Below, in pieces: positions 49,401-55,334 of a stretch of DNA of 64,000 nt. Position 1 is the stretch's first letter. Each line of letters opens with the position of its first letter. This DNA is from Tenodera sinensis (taxonomy: Eukaryota; Arthropoda; Insecta; Mantodea; Mantidae). The stretch lies in NCBI GenBank assembly GCA_030765045.1, contig CM060972.1:61937273-62001272 (forward strand). Reading direction: 5' to 3'. The notes beneath the pieces are model-generated. The model saw nothing but the letters and a program-made list of their open reading frames with translations. It did no database searches and was not told where the DNA came from. The position numbers and the translations under genes were made by a program.

Positions 49401-50156
49401 AAGAAAATGTGCACTAATAATTGAGTAAATATTTAACACAAAGAAGAAACTATTTTCTGCAAAATAATCATTGTGCTGTAGCACTGTAGCACATATTGAC
49501 GAGCCGCGCCTGTTTATTATTGAATTTTGAGTTAAAAACTGCATTCTTTATGGGACACCCTTTATGTGGTAGGTGTTTCAAATAGTTCTGTTTTATAATT
49601 TGTTACTATGAAAGTTGTTCTTATTATTGTCTGCAATTGTGTTTCAGCATTTGTGGCGTAATTTCCTTTGTTGTCCTTAACATAAACTAGTAATTATTTT
49701 ATAGATAGGCATGGTAGCAATTTCAGAATAAATTAAAATATATTTAATAGAAAAGTGTTTGTGTAAATATAAAGATTTATAAATATTATAAGTATTTTGT
49801 TTTTATGTTCTCTGTTGTGTATATTTTACTTTGACAATGTCAGAAACTTGTTTAAGTATAATAACAGCTAATAAATTAAATAATATCCTTTATAGGGAGA
49901 TTTACAACTAACAGCAATTTTAAGCAATGTTTATACTAAAATGTTTGCTTTTTAATGAAGGTATGTAGCAGCTATACAGCAGCTGTTTTACCACTTTGTG
50001 TGGCATGGCAAGATGAACCGTGAGTCAGAAGGAGAGTCAAGAAATGCCAACGAGGTTCTCATGATTGGTCAAGACACCATACCAACCAACAATTACTCCA
50101 ACTGTGACCTTTGGTTTGCAAATGACATCGTGCCACGTCATGGCAGGGTTGATTGA
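13312..50156 (+). CDS. Nrt: Neurotactin, ten visible exons (start exon missing)
   Basis: Joined exons: 13312-13449, 17555-17707, 22251-22400, 24953-25040, 26030-26168, 32521-32743, 34173-34575, 40159-40440, 43749-44097, 49961-50156. They total 2,121 nt, stay in frame and end in TGA, giving 706 residues. Order: cytoplasmic tail (about 1-173), hydrophobic segment (174-194), extracellular cholinesterase-like domain (about 217-706). The nucleophile elbow reads GHRAGG with Arg399 in place of the catalytic Ser, so no esterase activity is expected. Neurotactin in Drosophila is a neural and epithelial cell-adhesion protein that binds Amalgam; that role is family knowledge. The Drosophila protein is about 850 residues, so an N-terminal stretch of roughly 100 or more residues lies in an unseen exon. 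All host coding sequence in the window belongs to this gene. Confidence 0.93.
13752..14461. mobile_element. Foldback MITE with about 250-bp terminal inverted repeats
   Basis: The left arm (13,752-14,000) and the reverse complement of the right arm (14,215-14,461) share TTATGTAT, ACCGCTCGAG, CGATAAGA, TTTTTATTCCT, TTATGAGCAAATTCC, ACGTG and AAATAAATATTTATAAACGA in order. The centre, about 215 bp, is unique. No open frame is present. No convincing target duplication found. It sits in Nrt intron 1. Confidence 0.85.
14462..15030. other. Unassigned intron 1 sequence
   Basis: Short open frames only; nothing recognised. Confidence 0.3.
15031..15195 (+). repeat. Inverted repeat flanking LINE fragment, left copy
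   Basis: Matches the reverse complement of 16,862-17,016. Shared blocks: GATATTGCA, GTTGGGATTGG, CTAGAATAAA, CTATAAACATATG, AAATACC, GAGCCATT and ACTTGTGTT, then TACACCAGACAATG. Confidence 0.8.
15324..16720 (+). pseudogene. LINE ORF2 C-terminal fragment with RNase H
   Basis: An open frame runs from about 15,324 to the stop at 16,563-16,565. It starts in the RT thumb (YCSEVLVTANTK, then LRLITGA), followed by RNase H with IYTDGS (catalytic Asp), FDGEIEAI (catalytic Glu), ILSDSRAA (catalytic Asp) and WIPAHCGLSGNEKAD, and ends with a CPLC-x-DHLQICP zinc-like motif. The 5' part, including the RT core, is missing, so it cannot be active. It is a sister copy of the element at 28,784-31,760. An RNase H behind the RT points to an I/LOA-like non-LTR group, tentatively. 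Confidence 0.88.
16862..17016 (-). repeat. Inverted repeat flanking LINE fragment, right copy
   Basis: Reverse-complement match to 15,031-15,195. Together the pair brackets the RNase H fragment, about 1.7 kb apart. Confidence 0.8.
17555..17707 (+). CDS. Nrt: Nrt exon B, cytoplasmic tail
   Basis: Phase 0, 51 codons, acceptor acattcacag and donor gtatgt. The first codon is ATG, directly after the AG, but this is most likely an internal Met. The peptide has an acidic half (GSETEVSGDEES) and a basic amphipathic half (RRSAILEAIRLPL, then FPRSK). A similar basic stretch ending in a leucine-rich turn occurs in the Drosophila cytoplasmic tail as I recall it. If a promoter lay in intron 1, this ATG could serve as an alternative start; the sequence does not decide that. 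Confidence 0.8.
17745..17830 (+). mobile_element. Degenerate SINE copy
   Basis: GCTGTCTGCCTCA, GAGTTAAAATTTGAGATGAG and CATAAGGTT follow the order of the SINE at 12,495-12,735 with many changes. It starts 38 bp after the exon B donor. Confidence 0.45.
17955..18065 (+). pseudogene. Possible LINE C-terminal scrap
   Basis: One frame reads LPYDTKASLNLSRFNNK then RFKYLLQQYY, resembling the LP.DIK...F...L..YL ending of non-LTR reverse transcriptases. It is too short for certainty. Confidence 0.3.
18948..19225 (+). pseudogene. CGGBP1-like zinc-finger relic (hAT-derived)
   Basis: The frame from ATG at about 18,950 reads NIPRVKDSANAEEF-stop, then ILYCQPCGKAITTHQC and VIQHLTGNKHKLA. The pattern LxCxxCxxxx...QHxxxxKH matches the BED-like N-terminal zinc finger of CGGBP1-type hAT-derived proteins. 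One internal stop; no transposase follows. Confidence 0.5.
19535..21080 (-). pseudogene. LINE reverse transcriptase 3' relic
   Basis: On the minus strand, 21,060-20,825 reads VYYAFVYSHVKYGITL-stop-GN, then KRAIRIIGNLGRKHTT, the thumb region of CR1/Jockey-like reverse transcriptases. Further on, 19,690-19,535 reads NHSLESRGKELHNALPKDIK and ends AIKKYLINNTLYN, the usual C-terminus. Between them about 1 kb is rotted or foreign. The tail is similar to the fragment at 28,373-28,725. Confidence 0.7.
21511..21708 (-). pseudogene. Second CGGBP1-like zinc-finger relic
   Basis: A 65-codon frame contains LKQYVSEFGEKMLSDGSILF, then CKLYEIKVAADKWFTMQQHV. The FG...L..DG.ILFC......V...K.FT.QQH spacing matches CGGBP1-like hAT-derived fingers; the second Cys of the CxxC is lost. 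No transposase body follows downstream on that strand. Confidence 0.5.
22251..22400 (+). CDS. Nrt: Nrt exon C, conserved cytoplasmic motif
   Basis: Phase 0, 50 codons, acceptor ggtttttag and strong donor gtaagt. It carries AGLASMETLDDS, which I recall as nearly identical in Drosophila neurotactin and which is the most diagnostic part of the cytoplasmic tail. The rest is acidic and polar (MNGEDGMENVKLDNN). Conservation of this short motif in an otherwise variable tail suggests a docking or sorting site, but that is inference. Confidence 0.88.
22803..23170 (+). pseudogene. GIY-YIG endonuclease domain of Penelope-like element
   Basis: The frame reads PPNKRSGIYQIECSECNKMY, then IGKTKRNLEIRSKEHFRN, showing the GIY, the CxxC pair, YIG and the catalytic Arg and EH. 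It is followed by a frameshift near 23,080 and resumes as WTENHNIRPEPKLLKHVMG and QELSMWKK. The reverse transcriptase is absent, and a 123-bp insertion interrupts the 3' end, so the unit is dead. Confidence 0.85.
23184..23306 (-). mobile_element. Short retroposon with (CACT)n tail
   Basis: Flanked by an 11-bp direct repeat TTGAAAACTAG (23,173-23,183 and 23,307-23,317). On the minus strand it is a 38-bp unique piece (containing CTGTCGACGGGCCCTTAAA) followed by about 85 bp of (CACT)n. The unique piece resembles a dispersed invertebrate repeat end I recall, unverified. It is inserted in the Penelope-like fragment. Confidence 0.75.
23540..24952. other. Unassigned intron 3 sequence
   Basis: GC-richer open frames at 24,053-24,414 and 24,456-24,761 overlap on both strands and carry no domain I recognise; an old transposon is possible. 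The rest is AT-rich. Confidence 0.3.
24953..25040 (+). CDS. Nrt: Nrt exon D, juxtamembrane
   Basis: Acceptor taaatttcag, donor gttagt, 29 codons plus one base (phase 1). The peptide is acidic (EKDPEKAEEEVPEDW) then basic (RERVRALSKFK), and ends in LIV, the start of the membrane segment. The basic run next to the membrane fits the positive-inside rule for a type II protein. The split codon is completed as Gly by exon E. Confidence 0.88.
26030..26168 (+). CDS. Nrt: Nrt exon E, transmembrane segment and stalk
   Basis: Acceptor cttttatag, donor gtgagt, enters at phase 1 and leaves at phase 2. It encodes most of the single membrane span (GGVITFVLLLIIIVIIAV, residues 177-194), then a short basic turn (SGPRRD) and an extracellular stalk ending in SCGLVEG. 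There is no cleavable signal peptide; the internal anchor gives a type II topology, N-terminus inside, as in Drosophila neurotactin. Confidence 0.92.
26169..27034. other. Unassigned intron 5 sequence
   Basis: AT-rich, no recognised unit up to the pogo-like end at 27,035. Confidence 0.3.
27372..27443 (+). repeat. tRNA-Thr(GGT)-like module 1
   Basis: 72 nt. The acceptor arm GTTGCAA pairs with TTGTGGC, with wobbles. The A box is TAGCTCAGTGGTAGAGC, the anticodon arm TCCGC-CCGGTAA-GCAGA has one mismatch, and the B box is GGTTCAAATCCCA. Position 33 is C, not U, and the module sits inside a retroposon, so it is not a working tRNA gene. Confidence 0.8.
27698..27769 (+). repeat. tRNA-Thr(GGT)-like module 2
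   Basis: 72 nt, same as module 1 but with a perfect anticodon stem (TCCGC/GCGGA, loop CCGGTAA) and a seven-pair acceptor stem GTCGCAA/TTGTGGC including wobbles. The flank on its left (GAGAAATACGAACTGG) matches the left flank of the copy at 33,779. Confidence 0.8.
27811..28372. other. Unassigned sequence inside the pogo-like shell
   Basis: A block with paired GATTCAAAT/ATTTGAATC motifs (about 27,995-28,110) has a loose partner at about 32,185-32,215, perhaps another old DNA transposon split by the LINEs. Not classified. Confidence 0.3.
28373..28725 (+). pseudogene. LINE reverse transcriptase C-terminal fragment
   Basis: A 115-codon frame reads HEHYTRGNMDYFRHSVNKSV, SGITLYNKLPQDIKSIAEVS and FERKLRMYLINKCLYDL. 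The TR...R.........G..LYN.LP.DIK......F...L..YL pattern is the usual C-terminus of CR1/Jockey-like reverse transcriptases. Everything before it is missing. Confidence 0.7.
28784..31760 (-). pseudogene. LINE ORF2 (RT plus RNase H), 5'-truncated
   Basis: Reading down from 31,758: the linker after the missing endonuclease, RT motifs KKSPGPDKIHPEF, FRPISLTSVIAKVMERM, FIDFKSAYDSVW, GLPQGAVLS and LFADDVVIW (the catalytic ADD), then RNase H with IYTDGS, YDGEIEAI, ILSDSKAA and WIPAHCGVMGNEAAD, and a CVLC-x-DHLKTCE finger. Stop at 28,802. It is broken by a frameshift near 30,619 and an in-frame TGA at 30,545-30,547, plus gaps near 31,155 and 31,420. A CAA/CAG-type tail (28,784-28,802) marks the 3' end. 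The sister copy is at 15,324. Confidence 0.92.
31780..32179 (+). mobile_element. Retroelement 3' end with (GAT)n tail
   Basis: A GC-richer non-coding block (CAAGGGGGACCATGCC, GGGTGCACCACGGGCAGGA, CCCCTTACACCCC) ends in AAATAA then (GAT)n at 32,156-32,179. The simple-repeat tail is typical of a non-LTR element 3' end. Its family is not known to me. Confidence 0.5.
32521..32743 (+). CDS. Nrt: Nrt exon F, start of cholinesterase-like domain
   Basis: Donor gtaact at phase 0. I chose the acceptor aaaatttcag because it joins exon E as LVEG-LLEDG, matching the Drosophila junction as I recall it. Landmarks: FRGIPYAVPP (residues 232-241), Cys259 and Cys273 (the first disulfide loop of the fold), and EDCLTLDVFTP (286-296), which fits the carboxylesterase type-B signature 2. 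Possible N-glycosylation sites are Asn261, Asn268 and Asn279. A second in-frame AG at 32,474-32,475 would add 15 residues. Confidence 0.93.
32744..33640. other. Unassigned intron 6 sequence
   Basis: AT-rich, no recognised unit before the tRNA-like retroposon. Confidence 0.3.
33653..33884 (-). mobile_element. Monomeric tRNA-Thr-like retroposon
   Basis: Flanked by a 12-bp direct repeat TATCTCTTAATA (33,641-33,652 and 33,885-33,896). On the + strand it has a T run, the same arm as 27,253-27,341, then a tRNA-like module (33,779-33,851) and a tail ending TTCTACCTCTC. There is no right arm. If the T run marks the insertion tail, the unit was copied as the minus strand with an A-rich 3' end, and the tRNA-like module is antisense to it. 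Confidence 0.8.
34173..34575 (+). CDS. Nrt: Nrt exon G, core with inactive nucleophile elbow
   Basis: Acceptor tttatttccag, donor gtaaca, phase 0 in and phase 1 out, 134 codons. It carries the esterase-fold core: VRPNFRLGILGFL (residues 338-350), SGNYGLSDIVAALQWV (364-379), FGGDP (386-390) and GHRAGG (397-402). In active cholinesterases this elbow is GESAGG; here the catalytic Ser is Arg399 and the preceding Glu is His398. The same Arg occurs in Drosophila neurotactin, so the loss is ancestral, not a pseudogene sign. The oxyanion HGGG stretch is also altered (LIGAETLVGGS). Confidence 0.96.
34576..36480. other. Unassigned intron 7 sequence, left part
   Basis: Short open frames at 35,255-35,586 and 36,061-36,419 carry no domain I recognise. 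The block 35,240-35,940 looks like old transposon DNA (GC-richer, no frame) but I cannot name it. Confidence 0.3.
36900..38640 (+). pseudogene. LINE relic: ORF1 zinc knuckles plus RNase H end
   Basis: 37,175-37,350 reads VRPYIPNPL-stop-CYKC, then CVNCGGIVHNDIC and CAKCSSEHP, the triple CCHC-type knuckle of Jockey-like ORF1 proteins. From 37,880 the frame picks up TDGSKSNNS and AYRTEPHTLSFHISTF, then CAWIPGDIGLTGNE (38,170-38,210) and LCSNKLREVKECLI, the RNase H and C-terminus of ORF2. The endonuclease and RT between them are missing. Many stops. Confidence 0.75.
38641..40158. other. Unassigned intron 7 sequence, right part
   Basis: A direct repeat of CGTTGGTC...GTTGTGTCGCC at 39,145-39,210 and a GC-richer block to about 39,460 suggest a mobile element. 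On the minus strand 39,115-38,940 has a frame FEIAQADDILKFI, then SSSLNASQETIDNEDDG, like the C-terminal tail of some transposases, too weak to name. Confidence 0.3.
40159..40440 (+). CDS. Nrt: Nrt exon H, ectodomain
   Basis: Acceptor tctattccag, donor gtaaga, phase 1 in and out. The peptide includes LNCGGEEDVAACMRQK (a Cys pair that could close the second conserved disulfide loop), LLDLMPDEW, and SRHQWLVLDGKILQQHIVDAW followed by AKLVMG. The WLVLDG block corresponds to the WxPVxDG region of carboxylesterases. Open reading continues past the donor into intron 8, but the next exon joins in phase and restores the expected LVMG-ST order. Confidence 0.95.
40441..42619. other. Unassigned intron 8 sequence
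   Basis: AT-rich. At 41,825-42,105 a block opens with GCATAGGCGGAC and closes with GGGGGCTGCAGCCCC and GATGCCCATG, possibly a worn DNA transposon. No frame. Confidence 0.3.
42625..43204 (-). pseudogene. mariner element relic, internally deleted
   Basis: The 5' end at 43,204 reads TGAGGTCTGTTCAAAAAGTA next to TA, a typical terminal repeat. The frame then gives KIEQRICVKFYAKSKIKCAD, AYSETTLDQSNVYRWYKRIS and EGREDVND, the mariner N-terminal region, followed after a stop by AEDLNISIASCHSIL and TNDLGMRH. It then jumps to NWLLHHNN, near the second catalytic Asp block, and stops. The catalytic core is deleted and the other end is not found. Confidence 0.85.
43749..44097 (+). CDS. Nrt: Nrt exon I, ectodomain
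   Basis: Acceptor ttgcactag, donor gtgaat, phase 1 in and phase 2 out, 115 whole codons. Conserved blocks: VAMTSDIRTVCPLLELARHV, VPFYLVTQ, then a proline run (DTPPPPP) and VDADVDAILGWYEPRSSEQRR. The catalytic His block of esterases is not recognisable, consistent with an adhesion role. The proline run lies in a surface loop that is variable between species as I recall. Confidence 0.95.
44098..45057. other. Unassigned intron 9 sequence with CCA-type repeats
   Basis: A short imperfect (ACC)n run is at about 44,860-44,910. No other unit recognised. Confidence 0.35.
45058..45318 (+). mobile_element. tRNA-derived SINE with poly(A) tail
   Basis: Flanked by CCTTCAAA (45,050-45,057 and 45,319-45,326). 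The head has A-box-like TGGCCAAGTGC and B box GGGTTTGATCCC, then a GC-richer body, and it ends in an A-rich tail (45,291-45,317). Length about 260 bp is typical for a SINE. Confidence 0.85.
45720..45795 (+). repeat. Degenerate copy of the tRNA-Thr-like retroposon
   Basis: GGATCCCAGTCATAGCATTG then AATTTTTCAA matches the 3' half of the tRNA-like module and its tail (CCCAGTTGTGGCATTGAA). The head is too decayed to place. Confidence 0.5.
46224..46480 (-). pseudogene. LINE 3' fragment with (TTTA)n tail
   Basis: A frame reads LRWFGHSQHIGEERIPKQAW, then EGRRSRGRSRHSWEGWIEGI, the usual C-terminus of RTE/L2-like reverse transcriptases (RW.GH..R......PK........GRR.RGRP...W). It ends in a (TTTA)n tail at 46,224-46,243. 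Only the last 85 residues survive. Confidence 0.75.
46710..49512 (-). mobile_element. hAT element 1 (ZMYM1-like), full length
   Basis: Bordered by an exact 8-bp duplication TTTATTAT (46,702-46,709 and 49,513-49,520), the size expected for hAT. The ends are imperfect inverted repeats: left CAGTGGCGGCTGGTG, right (reverse) CAGGCGCGGCTCGTC, with a shared inner block GTGCTACAGT and GCACAATGATTA. Length 2,803 bp. It lies in Nrt intron 9, antisense to the gene. Confidence 0.93.
46789..48880 (-). pseudogene. ZMYM1-like hAT transposase, frameshifted
   Basis: From about 48,875: NEFCGQPNKLSFSRRTLEEK, the TTF-type zinc finger (WICGCQERNALFCFPCLLFG), a DUF4371-type region (RIIDCIKFCGAFELALRGHD, VAVMADETTDVS with conserved Asp-Glu, LIAQTYDGASVMSG) and the C-terminal dimerisation block (MTTSEPERCFSCLKRVKTFL). 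Stop at 46,789-46,791. Two frame shifts sit near 48,054 (an A6 run on the + strand) and near 47,985. The two halves, 264 and 402 codons, are otherwise open, so decay is recent. Confidence 0.92.
49961..50156 (+). CDS. Nrt: Nrt terminal coding exon J
   Basis: Acceptor ttaatgaag is weak in pyrimidines, but the phase (2 to 0) and content fit. The first base completes Arg642. The peptide starts YVAAIQQLFYHFVWHGK and ends NCDLWFANDIVPRHGRVD followed by TGA at 50,154-50,156. The ending resembles the Drosophila C-terminus (DIVPRYSRLD as I recall). This exon fixes the direction and end of the gene. It lies 450 bp downstream of a complete hAT insertion in intron 9. Confidence 0.94.
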
Positions 50157-51032
50157 AAACATTAATGCAGTTGGTAATCATGGGATATGGAGGATGGACT
50201 GCTTCACTGTAATCATATCATGTAAATATAGTTTTAATATTCCTGCCTAAGTGGGTTATTTTAGAATTTCAGCAGTATTCATTGGCACTTTCAATTATTT
50301 CATGAAGTGTCAGCATTTACAAAACAGTGTTCTTAATCATTTGCGCCCTAGTCGTCAAAGCCTTTTTAAGATATTTTATTACCAGCAAAAATTAATTTTA
50401 GCATTAATGTAACACTTTTTATTTTCTTATTCAATTCTTCCCATGAATTTACTTTATCACATCATAATGCTAATGCACTTCCATGTTTTACCTAAACTTA
50501 TTGGAAGTCATTTTGTAGTGCACAATTTATTCAAAAAGATTTCCAGGGCAAAAGGATTTTTTTAACTGAATATTTAAACAGAATTGAGGAACTTTGAAAA
50601 CATAAGAAAGTGAATACAAACCAAAATAATTGCCATTGTTTAAACAAACAGAAAAATATTACAATGAGAATGAAGAGCACAAGGGTAAAAATTAAGGTAG
50701 ATAGGAACGTTTGGGATGCAGGGTTTTAGATAGCCCAGAATTTATTCTACTGTAAGTAATGTTGTAGCTTACATAATAAAATATCAAAATAATGGATATT
50801 TAATATTTCCTTGATGCAGGGGAGAGTTGTGCAGCATTAGCCATTACTGTGATTTCCCCTTTTGCCACTAGATGGCAGTGGTTTACAGTAATCAGTAGCA
50901 AGCTCATTGACCCATGAGTACTATAGCCCAACACATTCTTCCTTTCCAGTACTTTGTCTGCTCTAAGTTTTTAATTATGTTTACTGCAGATCTTAAAGCA
51001 TGCAATGAACTAAATTTGTTACATATGTATAC
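50157..51032 (+). other. Probable Nrt 3' UTR region
   Basis: No coding signal follows the stop. The first AATAAA I see downstream is at 50,775-50,780, so a 3' UTR of about 620 nt is plausible. The stretch from there to the hAT duplication at 51,033 is AT-rich with no recognised feature. No transcript evidence is available. Confidence 0.4.
50775..50780 (+). promoter_or_regulatory. Candidate polyadenylation signal AATAAA
   Basis: It is the first AATAAA I find after the Nrt stop codon. AT-rich sequence makes such hexamers common, so this is only a candidate. Confidence 0.3.
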
Positions 51033-51040
51033 ATTATTAT

Positions 51041-52909
51041 CAGTGGCGGCTCGTGGACGTTGAATACAGGGGTGCTGCATACAAAAATTATAAGAACTGT
51101 TAAGACTGCATCTTAACTTATTTGTAGATTAGTTCTATGCGCCTCCTCTTGAAGGTCATGAACTTCTGAATCACGTTATTGAAGTCCAGAATGTTGTTAA
51201 CCATAGACTTCTCAATAGACAGCATAGCTAACACGGTCAACCTGTCTTTTTCCATTGTATTTCTGAGGTAGAATTTTACCATTTTCAAACATGAGAAGCA
51301 CCGTTCTGGTTCAGAAGTTGTCATTGGTACAGTGACAGCTATGCACCGTAATTTTACAACTTCTGAGAACAAGGTTTGTAAGTTCTGAGATAGAAGAAAC
51401 TGCAAGAGCTTTGACAGCACCACCGATGTTTCTGAATTCTGGTTTCTGGTACAATACAGTGAGTTCTGTTTTCAGTCTGTCTTTCTCGAGCACTGGGAAA
51501 AGCTTCACACACATATTTAGGTCACTTTCATGAAAAGTTTTATAATTTTCAAATTTGTCTTCACATAGAATGGAAGATACTACCAGATGGTCTATGAACT
51601 GGAATTGGGTGTTGGTTTGTGATATAATAAGATCGCACACTTCTTTCACAGCCGCAATCCATGTCTGATTGCCATCAACCTTGCAGCATTTGCTGGAGTT
51701 TTCGTCTTTGCATTCCTCTCTACTCACCTCTACATTGTTCCATACAGTCTGTATGGCATGCCGAAACCTTGATATGCAGTCTTGTGCCTTAGAAACATCT
51801 AACTGGCGATGTTGTAGTTGGTTGTATAAAATGTTTATATGAGGCATCAGTAAATGGAAAAATGGTGAGCCAGAAGTTGAATTCAGAATCTTCAAGAAAA
51901 CGTATCAGGGCACTTGCCTCATTTATTGTAATGTTGTTTGATGTTTCAGATTCCATTATAGTCTGAAAATATGAAAATATTCCAGTAGTGACTCTTTCTT
52001 CTCATAGACTGCATTTACTATTCTTGTTTTAAAATTCCATCTTGTAGCCCCAGCTGACGGAATTCTCTTTGAAACACGTGCATGTAATACAGACTGCCTA
52101 TATGGAGATCGTGAGAAGAAAACTGGAATACTTGACAAGTTAGCAAAAGATATCCGTGTCCTTGTATTTTGTTTAGCTGCTTTTACCATTATCAAATTGA
52201 ATTGATGAGCGTAGATGTACAAAATACGGATATTTGTAGCAGTCCCTGATTTTTGCTTGTACCCCATTTAATACACCACTCATCACAGCTGCTCCACTAT
52301 AACTCTATCCAATCAGCTTATCTTTCTTAGTTTTTAGAATTACTTCTAACTGCGAAAGTATGCACTCCGATATTGAATTGGCATCTTGACAAGTTGCGTT
52401 GAAAAAACCGTAGAATCTCTCGATGGCTTTTCCTTCTTTGTTACAATAACGAAAAACGATCACAAGCAGAAATATTTCTGAGATGTCTGTGGTTTCATTG
52501 GCAAGAATAGAAACAAATTCAGTTTCTTCAATCTCAGATAAAATTTCCTCTCTGCATACTTCCAGCATACGTTCAAGGAGCTCATTTTGAATCGTCTTTG
52601 ATAAGCCTTTAAAAGGCGAAGGACTCTCCAAATGTGACTTAAACAACGAATCAATTTCACCCGTATATTTTATCAAATTGAGAAATATACCTTGATTGTC
52701 GGAATCTGCATTTTCATTATGCCCTCTTAATGTTAACTCATTGATTCCACAAAATGTAATACAATTGATAATTCTTGACAACACCTCTCTGTTTTTCCTT
52801 ACCTCGTTATTATGGCGTTCAATGGCTTCTTTATGAGCTGAACTAAAACTCTCTTCCCAACATAGCCAAGTTCACAGTGTTGTTTAAATGTTTCTCAGAT
52901 TTTGCAAGG

Positions 52910-52940
<31 letters not shown>

Positions 52941-53641
52941 TTTTCAAGCAGTTTTCTAAGATCGGTTATACCTTTCCGAGTTCAACTAGAGTCTGCACCA
53001 AACAAAATACATGGGAAACAAAATAATGTGTTTTAAATATCACAGCCTGACAACCATTCAAACTTTTTGTACACTTCGCTGATAAAACTCCTCATATATT
53101 CTTTTTGTCGGCTTGTAGATGATTGTTTAATGTCTAGCATGGGTGTAGGCCTTCTGCGATGCTTAATTTTATATTTCTCCTGTAATGTTAATGTTCTGAA
53201 GTGAATAGACTGCAAATATTATATGGAATTAATCATTGTTGGTGACACTATTGTAGTTACTACACGCACTTAGAACACACGCTCTAACTGCCCACTCCCA
53301 ACATCTCCAAGCATTGAGAGCTGCATGTTTTGCAGCTCATTCCAAAGGTAATGCAGGGGTTTTGGAGGGCAAGGAAACTGAAGGAATGTGGGTGGAGAGT
53401 CAACTCTTTTAGCCTGGTAACGCCAGGGGAGGAAATGGTTTTGCCAGTTGCACGGGAGGAAGTAGCTGCTGTAAGCAGTACTTCAATACTAATCGACTGC
53501 ATTTAACTCGATGGGCGCAACATTTAAAACTATTTTAAAAGCAGAGTACAAATCCGTATTACAAAACATAGGGTGAGTCATTGAGTCAGAAACACCTCGG
53601 GGTGCTGCAGCACTGCAGCCCCTCATCAGCAGCTGCCACTG
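51041..53641 (-). mobile_element. hAT element 2 (ZMYM1-like), full length
   Basis: Bordered by an exact 8-bp duplication ATTATTAT (51,033-51,040 and 53,642-53,649). The left end CAGTGGCGGCTCGTGGA and the right end (reverse) CAGTGGCAGCTGCTGATG are inverted, and GGGGTGCTGC occurs near both ends. Length 2,601 bp. It lies just beyond the Nrt 3' UTR, antisense. Confidence 0.93.
51118..53215 (-). pseudogene. ZMYM1-like hAT transposase, multiply broken
   Basis: Pieces in order from 53,215: LTLQEKYKIKHRRRPTP and SGCDI; RIINCITFCGINELTLRGHN with LANETTDIS (52,784-52,305); AHQFNLIMVKAAKQN with GATRWNFKTRIVNAVYEKKE (52,267-51,956); PHINILYNQLQHRQLDVSKA (51,895 on); MTTSEPERCFSCLKMVKFYL at the end. At least four shifts or stops, plus a 26-bp T run at 52,910-52,935 across the zinc-finger region. 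Same family as element 1 but clearly diverged. Confidence 0.9.
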
Positions 53642-53649
53642 ATTATTAT

Positions 53650-54524
53650 ATTTGGCCATTGTTTAATGCTCCATCTGTCTGACATCCTGTGCGCCTCTCT
53701 CCTGGTGTTGCCAACATGATGCAACAAATTCTCTACTATATTAATTTATTACAGCAGTGTATTACCAACTTGTACTAACTGTATATATTACAAAAATATG
53801 GTAAACTGAGCTAAAATGATAAGAATAATTTCCAGGTTTATGTGTACTAGAGGTTATTGAGCAAAGTATCTATCAGTGCAATATATTACTAACAACTGAG
53901 ATATTTCAGAAAAGACAATGGTCAGTACTGCTAGACGATATCTACAAGCCTTGAAGTTGTAGCTCTTTTACTTTATATGTAATAATTACTATAAATAGGA
54001 AATAATAAACATGTTATTCATAGAACATATCCTGAGGTAAGACACACACCTCTCCCCTTACAATTATACTTTTTTCTCTACTTGTAGGTCACTAACTTCC
54101 CTTCTACAAATTGTGTAGGACTTTATGAAAAACATAAAAATGGGGCTTGAAATCATATTTTTTTAGGGGGTGGGGAGCATAAAATTATGCAGGTGACCCA
54201 TATTTTCAAAATAATTTCCTCATTTCTTTTTTCTGAATGGTAGAAGCTGCTTCATCCTTGTGTGTCTTGCCTAACATATAGAGAGGGTATAATACAGTGG
54301 TCCTCAAGTTATCTCAGATGTTTTCCTCCCTTTATGCACTCTGCAATTTCCAAAGCCCTCTACCCAAAAGTTATTACAAATAAGTGCTTTACTCTCAAAT
54401 CAAATACATTTGAAAATAATGTGTAATAGACGGAAGTTCTAAAATTTTCACAATAATGCAATGACTAATTTTCACAAAAACTCTATGATGAGTGACTGAA
54501 ACAAAAATGTAAATTGAAATAAAT
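53650..54524. other. Unassigned AT-rich sequence
   Basis: No recognised unit between hAT element 2 and the pogo-like element. Confidence 0.3.
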
Positions 54525-54526
54525 TA

Positions 54527-55334
54527 CTGTGTTTACTTGAAAATAAGACCTCCTCGATTATAAAACCTGCCAAGTTTTGCGGAAACATTTTAGAAAAAAA
54601 TATATGTAAGCAAATGTTACACACATTGATTTGAAACAGACTGTAATTCATAGAAAAAGTTTTTCAGAATTTCTTTCTTGCTGTACGTATAGATGGTTGG
54701 CCTTGGACAATTTTTATCTTTCAGTTGTTTGCGAAGACGCGAGTGGGAAATTAGATACTGACCTTCATTGATTAGTAGTTCCAACCCTTCTAGTTACTTT
54801 CTTCTTACTAGCAAAAGATTATCTTTAGTTACAACAGCAGCAACTTTATTGAAAGTGAGTTTCTCTTGTGCCTGTTTGTGTTAGCGGTAACATGAATTCA
54901 TGAAAATGTTTAACTGTAGGTTTTAAGCTAGATATTTTGGAATTCTCTGAAAAAATAGTTTACAAGCAGTGGATTAAGAGTATTTGGTACAACCAGACAT
55001 GATTTGTTACTGTTGAAATAAGAGAAATAAACTTAAAGCCACGAGAAAAGGAACTCGATCTTTTCATGGCCCTAAGAAAGGACACCATGCTGCAGTGACA
55101 GAGTGGGCAGAAGAAAAGAGAGTGCCATATAGTGACCTGTGAAATAATCCAAATGATGGGCACAAAGTAGCAAAGCAGCATGTAAATAACAACAATAGTT
55201 AGTGTTTAATAAAACATAGCTCAGTAGTACATTTCTTATTTTAATTTTCCAAAATACCTGATTGTAAGACCCTCCCAATTTTTCAGCTATAATTTTGTTA
55301 AAAAAGGGGGGGTCTTATTTTTGAGTAAATACAG
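54527..55334 (+). mobile_element. pogo/Tigger-like deletion derivative
   Basis: Inverted ends CTGTGTTTACTTGAAAATAA and (reverse) CTGTATTTACTCAAAAATAA, both continuing GACC, lie between TA dinucleotides (54,525-54,526 and 55,335-55,336). Length 808 bp. Inside, near 55,020-55,140, a frame reads KRNKLKATRKGTRSFHGPK then AVTEWAEEKR, the CENP-B-type second helix-turn-helix of pogo transposases. The DDE domain is absent. Confidence 0.88.
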
